Below, one piece after another: positions 1 to 7,721 of a DNA stretch of 25,471 nt. Each line of letters opens with the position of its first letter. The stretch's first letter is position 1. The stretch comes from Desulfacyla sp964522045 (lineage in GTDB: Bacteria; Desulfobacterota; DSM-4660; Desulfatiglandales; Desulfatiglandaceae). The DNA is taken from the NCBI GenBank assembly GCA_964522045.1, contig CAZFSF010000029.1, forward strand, positions 1-25,471, in the 5' to 3' direction. The notes beneath the pieces are model-generated. The model worked only from the letters and a program-made list of their open reading frames with translations. It made no database searches and had not been told where the DNA came from. The position numbers were made by a program, and so were the translations under genes.

Positions 1-25
1 CGGGGCTAACCCCTTGATTTTATTA

Positions 26-102
26 TGGGGTGGATGATGGGACTCGAACCCACGACCACTGAGGCCACAACCCAGTGCTCTACCAACTGAGCTACACCCA
101 CC
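26..102 (-). tRNA. tRNA-His (anticodon GTG), CCA encoded
   Basis: Read on the minus strand this folds as a complete tRNA cloverleaf. The acceptor stem GTGGGTG (95-101) pairs with CATCCAC (30-36). The anticodon loop carries GTG flanked by TT and G, the T arm has GTTCGAGTC, and a genomic CCA occupies 26-28. The base at 102 is an extra G (G-1) facing C73 at position 29, the identity element specific to histidine tRNA. The acceptor stem has one G-U pair and otherwise no mismatch. No other tRNA is adjacent within the window. Confidence 0.97.
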
Positions 103-114
103 ATTAGTTTTCTA

Positions 115-143
115 AATATAACAGGACATCTGCTGTTTTGCAA
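115..143 (-). promoter_or_regulatory. sigma70-type promoter of tRNA-His
   Basis: On the minus strand there is a -35 box TTGCAA (138-143), exactly 17 bases, then a -10 box TATATT (115-120). The -10 ends 13 bases before the tRNA 5' end, the short leader expected for a tRNA. Seen by eye; strength not computed. Confidence 0.7.
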
Positions 144-189
144 GGATATTTTTCCGGTCACCGTTAACAGATTCGGGATTTACCGCGTG

Positions 190-217
190 CGAACCCTGAA
201 CCTTTGAAACCGTGAAC
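190..217. repeat. Heptad repeat of the TGAACC/TTGAAAC family, copy 1
   Basis: Consecutive 7-base steps built on GAACCCT, GAACCTT, TGAAACC and GTGAACC. The reverse complement nearly matches the repeat at 16385-16416, and a third related tract lies at 16576-16611. No coding potential. It lies directly upstream of the selA promoter. Confidence 0.6.
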
Positions 218-230
218 CGGTACTAAACAT

Positions 231-259
231 TTGACGCTCCAATAAAACTTCCTTATATT
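231..259 (+). promoter_or_regulatory. sigma70-type promoter upstream of selA
   Basis: A -35 box TTGACG (231-236), a 17-base spacer and a -10 box TATATT (254-259) match the consensus well. The expected start near 266 gives a leader of about 70 bases before the selA ATG. No convincing hairpin or riboswitch was seen in that leader. Confidence 0.65.
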
Positions 260-338
260 AAGGGACGATGGAAAATGCATTTCTTGATCAGAATTTCTAA
301 GGGGGTCCTCTTTCAGGGTCTCGAGGAGTGTTCGAGTC

Positions 339-1772
339 ATGGCAGCCGACAAACAGATTTTGTTCAGAAAATTACCCGCTGTGGACCAACTCTTGGCAAA
401 CCCGGTGATTGAAAAGGCCCTGGCATCTCATCCAAAAGGACTTATGCTGAAGGCGATTAATCAGGTCCTTGACGGTCTTAGGGTGGAGATCCGGGATGGG
501 AGTATTGTCGAACCAGGGCCCGAATTGGATGCTCAATCGGTCTCATTGCGAGTATTGGAAAGATTAGAACTGATATCCATGCCGAGCCTGAGAAATGTAA
601 TTAATGCCACAGGCGTAGTGGTACACACCAATTTGGGGAGATCCATCTTGCCTGAAAGGGTGCTTGAGAAGTTCAGGTCTATCGCCGGCGGCTACAGCAA
701 TCTTGAGTATGACCTGGATAATGGCAAGCGGGGAAGCAGATATGTGCATGTGGAGGAGATCCTCAAGGAGTTGACCTCGGCAGAGGCGGCCATGGTGGTC
801 AACAACAATGCCGCCGCAGTGCTTATTGCCCTTGAGACCTTGGCTAAAGACCGCGAGGTGGTGGTGTCGCGGGGCCAGCTGGTTGAGATCGGCGGCTCCT
901 TTCGCATACCGGATGTCATGCGTAAGAGCGGTGCAAAAATGGTGGAAGTGGGGACCACCAACAAGACTCATTTAAAAGATTATGAGGAGGTAATCGGTCC
1001 CCGGACCGCCCTCCTGTTGAAGGTCCATACCAGTAACTTCCAGGTGGTGGGCTTTACTGAAGAGGTGCCCATGCCGGAACTTGTTAAATTGGGAGAACGG
1101 CACGGAATCCCTGTAATGGAGGATTTGGGGAGCGGATGTCTTGTTGATTTCTCAAATTACGGTCTAATCAAGGAACCAACTGTTCAGAAATCCTTAGCCC
1201 AAGGGGCGGGTCTCGTCACTTTCAGCGGCGATAAACTGTTGGGAGGCCCCCAGGCCGGAATTATCTTAGGCCGTAGGGATCTAATTACAGCCATCCGGAA
1301 AAGCCAGCTCACCAGGGCCCTCAGGATTGACAAATTGACCCTTGTGGCCTTAGAGGAGACCCTCAGGCTGTACAGGGACCAGCATCTTGCGATGAAAGAG
1401 ATCCCTACCCTGGTAATGATATGTCAGTCCTACGATTCCCTAAGGGAAAAGGCCGATCGCCTGTACAAGCTGGTCAGCGATATAAAAAGCAACAACTTTT
1501 CCATTGAGCTGATTGATGGATCTTCAAAAGTAGGGGGCGGCGCCCTCCCTCTTCAGGAATTAAAGAGCAGGCTCTTATGCCTCATTCCGGGAAGACTTTC
1601 TTCACAGCAAATGGAGGCCCGGCTCAGGGCCTATTCCCCTCCTGTGATCACGAGACTTGAAAGAGACAGAGTGATGTTCGATGTCAGGACTATCCAGGAA
1701 AGGGAATTCGATATAACAGCCCGGGCCATCAATGACCTCGCCGTTGCAGAACCCATAGAAGGGGGAGCCTAA
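339..1772 (+). CDS. selA: L-seryl-tRNA(Sec) selenium transferase (selenocysteine synthase)
   Basis: PLP enzyme that converts Ser-tRNA(Sec) to Sec-tRNA(Sec) using selenophosphate, in the cytoplasm. The 477 residues are close to the usual 460-470. An N-terminal domain opens with RKLPAVDQLL and is followed by the fold-type I core: NATGVVVHTNLGRS, then MVVNNNAAAVLIAL, EDLGSGCLVD, and the PLP lysine in SGDKLLGGPQAG at Lys299. The ATG at 339 has GAGGAG about 10 bases upstream, and the promoter at 231-259 serves it. gmhA starts one base after its stop. The usual partner selB is not in the window, nor are selD or selC, so the rest of the pathway must lie elsewhere. No convincing UGA-decoding selenoprotein gene was found in this window. 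The family assignment is very secure. Confidence 0.97.
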   Translation: MAADKQILFRKLPAVDQLLANPVIEKALASHPKGLMLKAINQVLDGLRVEIRDGSIVEPGPELDAQSVSLRVLERLELISMPSLRNVINATGVVVHTNLGRSILPERVLEKFRSIAGGYSNLEYDLDNGKRGSRYVHVEEILKELTSAEAAMVVNNNAAAVLIALETLAKDREVVVSRGQLVEIGGSFRIPDVMRKSGAKMVEVGTTNKTHLKDYEEVIGPRTALLLKVHTSNFQVVGFTEEVPMPELVKLGERHGIPVMEDLGSGCLVDFSNYGLIKEPTVQKSLAQGAGLVTFSGDKLLGGPQAGIILGRRDLITAIRKSQLTRALRIDKLTLVALEETLRLYRDQHLAMKEIPTLVMICQSYDSLREKADRLYKLVSDIKSNNFSIELIDGSSKVGGGALPLQELKSRLLCLIPGRLSSQQMEARLRAYSPPVITRLERDRVMFDVRTIQEREFDITARAINDLAVAEPIEGGA

Positions 1773-1773
1773 G

Positions 1774-2361
1774 TTGGAGAATATTATTGAAAAAATCTTA
1801 GCAAGCTGCCTTAAAACCAATGATGAGTTTGTTAGAGAGAATGCATCAAAGATCGGCATGCTTGCCCAAAAGATTGCCTCAGCGTTCCTGAGAGATCGAA
1901 AACTCCTGATCTGCGGAAACGGGGGGAGCGCTGCCGATGCCCAGCATATGGCGGCGGAATTCGTGAATCGTTTTCAGCTTGAACGTCCCCCTCTCCCTGC
2001 AATGGCTTTGACAACCGACACCTCAGTGATTACCAGTATCGGGAATGATTATTCTTTTGAGGATGTCTTTTCAAAGCAGGTGAAGGCCCTCGGAGTAGAC
2101 GGGGATGTCCTCTTAGCCATAAGCACGAGCGGAAACTCGAAAAATGTCATCTCTGCTGTGGAGGTTGCCAACAAGCAGGATCTGTACACAGCCGGGCTTT
2201 TAGGAAACAAAGGTGGAAAGCTGTCAGCCGTGGTTGATATAGCACTTATTGTAAAGAGCGATGTGACTGCCCGTATCCAGGAGGCGCATATCCTGACAGA
2301 GCATATCATATGCCACCTGGTCGATTACATCCTTTTTCAGAAGCATCTGGGGAGTGAGTAG
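1774..2361 (+). CDS. gmhA: Phosphoheptose isomerase (sedoheptulose-7-phosphate isomerase)
   Basis: Cytoplasmic SIS-domain enzyme that isomerises sedoheptulose 7-phosphate to D-glycero-D-manno-heptose 7-phosphate, the first step toward LPS inner-core heptose. The 195 residues are family length. Visible signatures are CGNGGSAADAQHMAAEF (residues 47-63) with metal/active-site candidates His58 and Glu62, the phosphate-binding STSGNS (residues 116-121), and the C-terminal RIQEAHILTEH with Gln168 and His176, spaced as in E. coli GmhA (172/180). The start is TTG at 1774, preceded by GGGGGAG (1761-1767) and only one base after the selA stop, so it is probably translationally coupled. Pairing with selA shows no obvious functional link. 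No other heptose genes are nearby. Confidence 0.93.
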   Translation: MENIIEKILASCLKTNDEFVRENASKIGMLAQKIASAFLRDRKLLICGNGGSAADAQHMAAEFVNRFQLERPPLPAMALTTDTSVITSIGNDYSFEDVFSKQVKALGVDGDVLLAISTSGNSKNVISAVEVANKQDLYTAGLLGNKGGKLSAVVDIALIVKSDVTARIQEAHILTEHIICHLVDYILFQKHLGSE

Positions 2362-2380
2362 AACAACCAGATTTTTTTCT

Positions 2381-2467
2381 TACTCATAATCATAATCTTA
2401 CTCATAATCAAACATTTCTCAAGCTGACGGCCAGAGAGTATGATTAAGATTACGAGTATGATTATGA
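2381..2467. repeat. Inverted repeat of TCATAATC units (long hairpin) after gmhA
   Basis: The left arm (2381-2409) is a run of near-6-base units (TCATAA, TCATAA, TCTTAC, TCATAA). The right arm (2438-2467) is its imperfect inverse, so the outer ends pair over at least 11 perfect bases (TCATAATCATA). The loop is about 28 bases. It occupies the gmhA to DHS-like spacer and may act as a transcript end or mRNA-stabilising hairpin. The T run at 2371-2378 precedes rather than follows the hairpin, so it is not a canonical terminator. Confidence 0.6.
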
Positions 2468-2513
2468 ACCACGGTGTTTACCATAACGTTAGATCACTTT
2501 AGGTATTTATATA

Positions 2514-3467
2514 ATGACCAAACTTAAACCGATATCATTGGATGGTGTAAAATCGTACCCCCTGAAAGAGAGGGAGAGTAAGGTCAATATTGGCGATTTT
2601 GCCCGGGCCTGGGAGCCGGGGGGTTCAATGAACCGGTGGTTGGAGTCGTTGCCGCGGATACTTGCGGGAAAAGGTCTCCTCGAAATCCGGGATCGTATGG
2701 TCCGGGCGGCATCCTCAAACAGGACCATAATAATCGCCATGGGCGCCCATGCCATAAAGGTGGGCCTCAATCCGATTATTGTAGACCTGTTAGATCGAGG
2801 GATCATAAAAGGATTAGCCATGAACGGCGCGTGCATCATTCATGACGCTGAATTGGCCATGGCAGGTAAAACTTCGGAGGACGTGGCCTCGGAAATCGGG
2901 ACGGGACGATTCGGCATGGCCGAAGAGACGGGGAGATTCCTGAACGAAGCGATATCAGAAGGAGCAGAAAAGGGGTTAGGCTTAGGTGAATCTGTGGGAG
3001 CCATGCTTATTCGAGAGGATTTCCCCTTTAACCGGAACAGCCTTTTAGCACGGGCCTATGAGCTTGATATCCCGGTAACTGTGCATGTGGCAATGGGGAC
3101 TGACATCATCCATTTTCATCCAAGCGCGGATGGTGCATCCATTGGCAAGGCTTCTCATTATGATTTTCGGATATTCTCCCGTCTCGTTTCAGAGTTAGAG
3201 GGTGGGGTATTCATCAATCTTGGCTCTGCAGTTATTATGCCCGAGGTTTTTTTAAAGGCCCTGAGTCTTGTGAGGAATCTCGGTCATGAGGTCAAGGATT
3301 TCACAACAGTCAATATGGATTTTATTCAACATTATCGTCCCATGACCAATGTTGTTCACCGGCCCACCGTAGATGGGGGAAAGGGATTCAGCCTGACGGG
3401 CCACCATGAGATCATGTTTCCCTTGTTGGCGGCTGCGGTCATTGAAGGGTTGGACGAAAAGCGATAA
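2514..3467 (+). CDS. Deoxyhypusine synthase-like protein, function unknown
   Basis: A 317-residue soluble protein resembling the deoxyhypusine synthase (DHS) fold. NRTIIIAMGAHAIKVGLNPI followed by GIIKGLAMNGACIIHDAE corresponds to the DHS segment ending in the TTAGGVEED-like motif. NSLLARAYELDIPVTVHVAMG matches the DHS 'AYKNNIPVFCPAL' region. FINLGSAVIMPEVFLKAL corresponds to 'ILGGGVVKHH'. The C-terminus diverges: DHS ends in a SDSGA...EAVSWGK segment carrying the catalytic lysine, and here the equivalent region reads SLTGHHEIMFPLLAAA with no WGK. Bacteria have no eIF5A, so the canonical reaction is unlikely. ATG at 2514 has only a weak upstream AGG. It opens the run leading to fmdB (15-base gap) and ispF. 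The fold call is by eye, and the activity is unknown. Confidence 0.75.
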   Translation: MTKLKPISLDGVKSYPLKERESKVNIGDFARAWEPGGSMNRWLESLPRILAGKGLLEIRDRMVRAASSNRTIIIAMGAHAIKVGLNPIIVDLLDRGIIKGLAMNGACIIHDAELAMAGKTSEDVASEIGTGRFGMAEETGRFLNEAISEGAEKGLGLGESVGAMLIREDFPFNRNSLLARAYELDIPVTVHVAMGTDIIHFHPSADGASIGKASHYDFRIFSRLVSELEGGVFINLGSAVIMPEVFLKALSLVRNLGHEVKDFTTVNMDFIQHYRPMTNVVHRPTVDGGKGFSLTGHHEIMFPLLAAAVIEGLDEKR

Positions 3468-3482
3468 GAAAGGAAAAAGATA

Positions 3483-3701
3483 ATGCCTATCTATGAGTAT
3501 AAATGTTCAAAGTGCGATGAAGAATTTGAGACACTTGTTTTTAGAAGCGACGAGAATGTCGCATGTCCCCAATGCAAGGGAGAAGATGTAAAACGTATGA
3601 TGTCGACCTGTGGGTTTAAGAGCAGCGGGAGCTTTACACCTTCTTCAGGGTCATCCGGGTGTGCTACCTGCTCCAGCACAAATTGCAGTACTTGCCATTA
3701 G
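3483..3701 (+). CDS. FmdB/CxxC_CxxC-type zinc-ribbon protein
   Basis: A small 72-residue protein of the FmdB-type zinc ribbon family. It starts with the diagnostic MPIYEYKC and has two CxxC knuckles (Cys8/Cys11 and Cys28/Cys31), which should bind one zinc. The tail is Ser/Gly/Cys-rich (GCATCSSTNCSTCH), with extra CxxC-like pairs, as is common in this family. AAGGA lies 8 bases before the ATG. It is 15 bases after the DHS-like gene and upstream of ispF. The name comes from a formamidase-linked regulator, but the general function is unproven, so no role is assigned. Confidence 0.9.
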   Translation: MPIYEYKCSKCDEEFETLVFRSDENVACPQCKGEDVKRMMSTCGFKSSGSFTPSSGSSGCATCSSTNCSTCH

Positions 3702-3706
3702 ATTTT

Positions 3707-3763
3707 GGACAGGATAACAGGATAAACAGGAATAGAATTCGGTCAATCCCGTTAATCCAGTCA
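3707..3763. repeat. Inverted repeat of ACAGGATAA units before ispF
   Basis: The left arm (3707-3731) repeats GACAGGATA/ACAGGATAA/ACAGG. The right arm (3743-3763) is the imperfect inverse (TCAATCCCGTTAATCCAGTC). Together they fill the fmdB-ispF spacer and can fold as one hairpin. It looks like a dispersed extragenic repeat of the GGATTAACAGGATT type rather than a terminator, since no T run follows. Confidence 0.55.
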
Positions 3764-3776
3764 AAAAGGGGTTGAT

Positions 3777-4277
3777 ATGTTCCGGCTCGGTTTTGGATAT
3801 GATGTTCATCGGCTTGTTGAAGGATGCCCTTTGATACTTGGGGGTGTAGAGATCCCCCATGCCTTCGGCCTTGAAGGGCATTCAGATGCGGATGTCCTCA
3901 CCCATGCCATTATCGATGCAATAATCGGGGCCTTGGGGGCCGGCGATATAGGGCAGCATTTCCCGGACGCCGACCCTAAATACAAGGGCGTATCCAGCCT
4001 CTCCATGTTGAGAACCGTAATGGATCTAATCAAGGGTGACGGGTATCGATTGAATAATTTAGATGCAACCATAACGGCACAGGCCCCCAAACTTGCGCCC
4101 CATTTATCAAACATGCAGGGAAGATTAGCCGAAACATTAGAGGCATCCATCGGGCAGATAAACATCAAGGCAACGACGAGTGAGGGTCTCGGCTTTTGTG
4201 GAAGACGGGAAGGTATGGAGGCCTTTGCCGTAGTCAGTCTTGTGAAGGCCGAACAGCTTAGAGGAGAGAATAAGTGA
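3777..4277 (+). CDS. ispF: 2-C-methyl-D-erythritol 2,4-cyclodiphosphate synthase
   Basis: MEP-pathway enzyme that cyclises CDP-methylerythritol 2-phosphate to MEcPP with loss of CMP, for isoprenoid precursors. The 166 residues are standard for the homotrimer. Key features are the N-terminal FGYDVHRL with zinc ligands Asp9 and His11, EGHSDADVLTHAIIDAIIGALGAGDIGQHFPDADP, and the C-terminal IKATTSEGLGFCGRREG. ATG at 3777 has AAGGGG 5 bases upstream. Its TGA overlaps the cysS GTG (GTGA). The gene is stand-alone, and no ispD partner or fusion is seen here. The ispF-cysS neighbourhood is common in bacteria. Confidence 0.97.
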   Translation: MFRLGFGYDVHRLVEGCPLILGGVEIPHAFGLEGHSDADVLTHAIIDAIIGALGAGDIGQHFPDADPKYKGVSSLSMLRTVMDLIKGDGYRLNNLDATITAQAPKLAPHLSNMQGRLAETLEASIGQINIKATTSEGLGFCGRREGMEAFAVVSLVKAEQLRGENK

Positions 4278-5737
4278 CATTCAGGTTATACAATAGTGCA
4301 ACTCACAGGAAAGATATATTCCAACCCCTCGAGGAAGGGAAGGTAGGCATATATGTGTGCGGTGTCACGGTGTACGATCTCTGCCATATTGGCCATGCAC
4401 GTTCGACCATCGTGTTTGACGTTCTTACAAGGTACCTGCGGGCAAAGGGGCTTGATGTTACCTATGTCCGAAATTTCACGGATGTGGATGATAAGATCAT
4501 TGAAAGGGCTAAACTCTCAGGGAAGGATACCGGCAGTCTGGCCCAGGAGTTTATTGACGCTTTTTACGAGGATATGGGCGCTTTGAGGGTGTTAAACGCG
4601 GACGTAGAGCCGATGGCCACCGAACATGTCGATGGGATGATCGAAATGATAAAGGCCCTGATTGACCGGGGCCATGCCTACGTAGAAGGCACGGATGTAT
4701 ATTTTTCCGTAACGTCATTCAAAGGTTACGGCAGTCTCTCAGGGAGAAAATTAGATGATATGAGGGCAGGGAGCCGTATTGCAGTGGATGACAAAAAGAG
4801 ACATCCCATGGACTTTGTCCTGTGGAAAAGCGCAAAAGAGGACGAGCCTGAATGGCCCAGTCCCTGGGGGCCGGGCAGGCCGGGTTGGCACTTAGAGTGT
4901 TCGGTCATGAGCAACCGCTACCTGGGTCTCACCTTTGACATCCACGGGGGAGGTCGTGATCTCCTTTTCCCTCATCACGAAAATGAAAGGGCGCAATCTA
5001 TCTGCGCCAATGGCGGCGATTTCGCCCGTTACTGGGTCCATAACGGTTTTGTCACGGTCGAGTCGGAGAAGATGTCAAAATCGTTGGGTAATTTTCTGAC
5101 TATCAGAGATGCCTTAAAGACCTATCATCCGGAAGTCCTCAGACTTTTTCTTATTTCCAAGCAATACAGAAGCCCCCTTGATTTTTCAAGGAATGACGTG
5201 TTTGGACTTCAGTCAGGACTTGTGCGGATCTATCGTACGATCCAACGCTTGGAAGGGATAACAGGGCCTGACGAGGAGACGTCTCATGGAGAATCAAAGA
5301 CGTTTTTGGCAGGGGAGTTTCCTGAAGGTTCTTTCATCGGCAGATTTGTTGATATGATGGACGATGATCTGAACACATCCGGGGCCATCGGTCTTGTCTT
5401 TGAAAAAATCAGGGATATGAACAGGGTCATGGATTCATTTGACGGCAAGGCTGATGAGAAAGGCCTTCTGCACCTTAAAAGTGACCGGGATCAATTGAAT
5501 CTTGTCGGCCGGGTTCTGGGTTTGTTTCAGGAAAGACCGGAGGCTTTTTTTGAACAATTGGCTGACACTGCTACGGATATTGACGATTCACGAATCGAGG
5601 ATTTGATCAAGGAACGTTCCGATGCCCGGTCACGGAAGGACTGGGCAAAGTCCGATGAAATTCGTGACAGGCTGAGGGAGATGGGCGTTGTCCTGGAAGA
5701 CGGCCCGGAGGGGACTACCTGGAGGCTTGATGTTTGA
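4274..5737 (+). CDS. cysS: Cysteinyl-tRNA synthetase
   Basis: Class I aminoacyl-tRNA synthetase that charges tRNA(Cys). The 487 residues are full length. The HIGH motif is HIGH at 38-41, the zinc-site cysteine is Cys29 in YVCGVTVYD, and the central zinc/active-site region has GWHLECSVM and GGGRDLLFPHHENE. The KMSKS loop is at 266-270. A C-terminal DALR-like helical domain contains RSDARSRKDWAKSDEIRDRL, and the protein ends in EDGPEGTTWR. The start is GTG at 4274, with GAGGAG (4261-4266) a few bases upstream, and it overlaps the ispF stop. Its end overlaps uvrB by 8 bases, so ispF-cysS-uvrB-rlmB should form one transcript. Confidence 0.98.
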   Translation: MTFRLYNSATHRKDIFQPLEEGKVGIYVCGVTVYDLCHIGHARSTIVFDVLTRYLRAKGLDVTYVRNFTDVDDKIIERAKLSGKDTGSLAQEFIDAFYEDMGALRVLNADVEPMATEHVDGMIEMIKALIDRGHAYVEGTDVYFSVTSFKGYGSLSGRKLDDMRAGSRIAVDDKKRHPMDFVLWKSAKEDEPEWPSPWGPGRPGWHLECSVMSNRYLGLTFDIHGGGRDLLFPHHENERAQSICANGGDFARYWVHNGFVTVESEKMSKSLGNFLTIRDALKTYHPEVLRLFLISKQYRSPLDFSRNDVFGLQSGLVRIYRTIQRLEGITGPDEETSHGESKTFLAGEFPEGSFIGRFVDMMDDDLNTSGAIGLVFEKIRDMNRVMDSFDGKADEKGLLHLKSDRDQLNLVGRVLGLFQERPEAFFEQLADTATDIDDSRIEDLIKERSDARSRKDWAKSDEIRDRLREMGVVLEDGPEGTTWRLDV

Positions 5738-7721
5738 GATCGAGACCGATCTTGCGCCTTGCGGAGATCAGCCTCAGGCGATCGAGACCCTTATAGAAGG
5801 GATAGACAAAGGGGTTGCCCATCAGGTCCTTCTCGGGGTCACAGGATCTGGCAAGACCTTTACCATGGCCCACGTCATCGCGACGGTCCAGAGACCCGCC
5901 CTGATTATCGCGCCCAACAAGACCCTGGCCGCTCAACTGTATGGGGAATTGAAAAACCTCTTTCCCCACAATGCGGTTGAATATTTTGTCAGCTACTACG
6001 ACTATTACCAGCCCGAGGCCTATATCCCCCAGACAGATACCTACATCCAGAAAGACTCCCACATCAATGATCAGATCGATAAGATGCGGCACGCAGCCAC
6101 CAGATCCCTCCTTGACCGGGAAGACGTGATCATTGTGGCAAGTGTTTCGTGTATCTACGGCCTCGGCTCGCCAGAGGCATACTACGATATGCTCCTCTGC
6201 CTCGAAAACAATACCCGCATGTCGAGGGAAGATGCCGTCAGAAAGTTAGTAGATATCCACTATGAGCGGGGGGACATGGATTTCTTCAGGGGCCGCTTTC
6301 GCGTGAGGGGGGATGTCTTAGATATCTATCCGGTCCATGAGGAGGACCGGGCAGTGAGGATCAACTTTTTCGGAGATGTGGTGGAATCGATTCAGGAGAT
6401 TGACCCGTTGACCGGAAAGGCAGTTGCCATTCTCAACCGTGTTACTATTTATCCTGCCACTCATTATGTCACTACGGTGGATATCAGAGAACGGGCGATC
6501 CGGCAGATCAAGATAGAACTCACCGGGCAGGTCGAATATTTCCGTGATTCAGAGAAACTCATAGAGGCCCAGCGTATAGAGGAGCGTACCCGGTTTGACC
6601 TCGAGATGATGGCGGAGATGGGTTACTGCCACGGGATAGAAAACTACTCCAGGCACCTCACAGGAAGGGCGCCGGGAGACCCCCCGCCCACGCTTCTCGA
6701 TTACTTCCCCAAGGATTTTCTGGTAATCATAGATGAAAGCCACATTACAATTCCGCAGCTAATCGGGATGTACAAGGGAGACAGATCCAGGAAAGAAACC
6801 TTAGTCGGTTATGGTTTCCGTCTCCCCTCGGCCCTTGACAACCGGCCACTCAGGTTTGAGGAATTTAAATCAAAGGTCAACCAGGTCATCTATGTCTCTG
6901 CCACGCCCGGCCCCTATGAACTTGAGAAGGGCGAGATGGTCGCTGAGCAGATTATCAGGCCAACAGGGCTGATTGACCCGGAAATCGAGGTCAGACCTGC
7001 CACAAACCAGGTGGATGACCTGTTGGGCCGTATCAGAGAAAGGGTTGAACAGGAAGAGAGGGTCCTTGTCACTACCCTGACCAAGAGGATGGCAGAAGAC
7101 CTGACAGAGTACTATGCAGACCTGGACGTCAGGGTGCAGTATATGCACTCGGATATTAAGACTATTGAGAGGATGGAGATAATCAGGGACCTTCGATTGG
7201 GCGTCTTTGACGTATTGGTGGGAATCAACCTTTTGCGTGAGGGCCTGGACCTGCCGGAGGTTTCTCTCGTGGCCATTCTCGATGCGGACAAGGAGGGTTT
7301 TCTGCGCTCTGAGAGGTCTCTTATACAGACCTGCGGCAGGGCCTCAAGGAATGTCAACGGCACCGTTATCCTCTACGCAGACCGGATAACCGGTTCCATG
7401 GAGAGGGCCATTAAGGAAAGCGCCCGGCGTCGCAAAATCCAAATGAAATATAACAAAGCCAATCATATTACCCCTGTCTCTATTCAGAAGAATATTGTTA
7501 ACATCTTAGAGTCCCATTACGAGGCCGATTATGTAACCGTGCCGGTCATTGCAGAAGAGGAAGAGTTGTATATGACCCCGGAGCTTTTAGAAAAGATGAT
7601 AGAGGATCTCAAGTCTAAGATGATCGATGCGGCATCAAAACTGGAGTTTGAAGAGGCCGCCCTCTTTAGGGATCGGATAGCCGCCCTCGAGCAGAGAGGA
7701 TTGGAGATTTTAGGCGTATGA
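5730..7721 (+). CDS. uvrB: Excinuclease ABC subunit B
   Basis: DNA damage-verification helicase-like subunit of nucleotide excision repair; it is loaded by UvrA and recruits UvrC. The 663 residues are typical. Walker A GVTGSGKT is at 36-43. The beta-hairpin YYDYYQPEAYIPQTDTYI follows, then the DESH box, YVSATPGPYE, LLREGLDLPEV, QTCGRASRN, and a C-terminal UVR motif (KSKMIDAASKLEFEEAALFRDRI) that contacts UvrC. The ATG at 5730 is preferred because GGAGG (5721-5725) sits just upstream and the protein then begins MFEIETDLAPCGDQP as in the family. An in-frame ATG at 5688 lies inside cysS and adds 14 atypical residues. The stop overlaps the rlmB start (ATGA). Confidence 0.98.
   Translation: MFEIETDLAPCGDQPQAIETLIEGIDKGVAHQVLLGVTGSGKTFTMAHVIATVQRPALIIAPNKTLAAQLYGELKNLFPHNAVEYFVSYYDYYQPEAYIPQTDTYIQKDSHINDQIDKMRHAATRSLLDREDVIIVASVSCIYGLGSPEAYYDMLLCLENNTRMSREDAVRKLVDIHYERGDMDFFRGRFRVRGDVLDIYPVHEEDRAVRINFFGDVVESIQEIDPLTGKAVAILNRVTIYPATHYVTTVDIRERAIRQIKIELTGQVEYFRDSEKLIEAQRIEERTRFDLEMMAEMGYCHGIENYSRHLTGRAPGDPPPTLLDYFPKDFLVIIDESHITIPQLIGMYKGDRSRKETLVGYGFRLPSALDNRPLRFEEFKSKVNQVIYVSATPGPYELEKGEMVAEQIIRPTGLIDPEIEVRPATNQVDDLLGRIRERVEQEERVLVTTLTKRMAEDLTEYYADLDVRVQYMHSDIKTIERMEIIRDLRLGVFDVLVGINLLREGLDLPEVSLVAILDADKEGFLRSERSLIQTCGRASRNVNGTVILYADRITGSMERAIKESARRRKIQMKYNKANHITPVSIQKNIVNILESHYEADYVTVPVIAEEEELYMTPELLEKMIEDLKSKMIDAASKLEFEEAALFRDRIAALEQRGLEILGV

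Noticed and set aside
1..25. GGGG-CTAA-CCCC hairpin at the left edge as a terminator of tRNA-His
   Set aside because: The stem is only 4 bp, the T-rich stretch is on the plus-strand side rather than after it on the minus strand, and the left edge is cut off.
564..971. Antisense frames within selA and similar long overlapping frames in other genes
   Set aside because: They lie opposite strongly conserved enzymes, lack family features and have no ribosome sites.
5688..5729. Upstream ATG start for uvrB inside cysS
   Set aside because: The 14 added residues are absent from the family, and GGAGG sits directly before the ATG at 5730.
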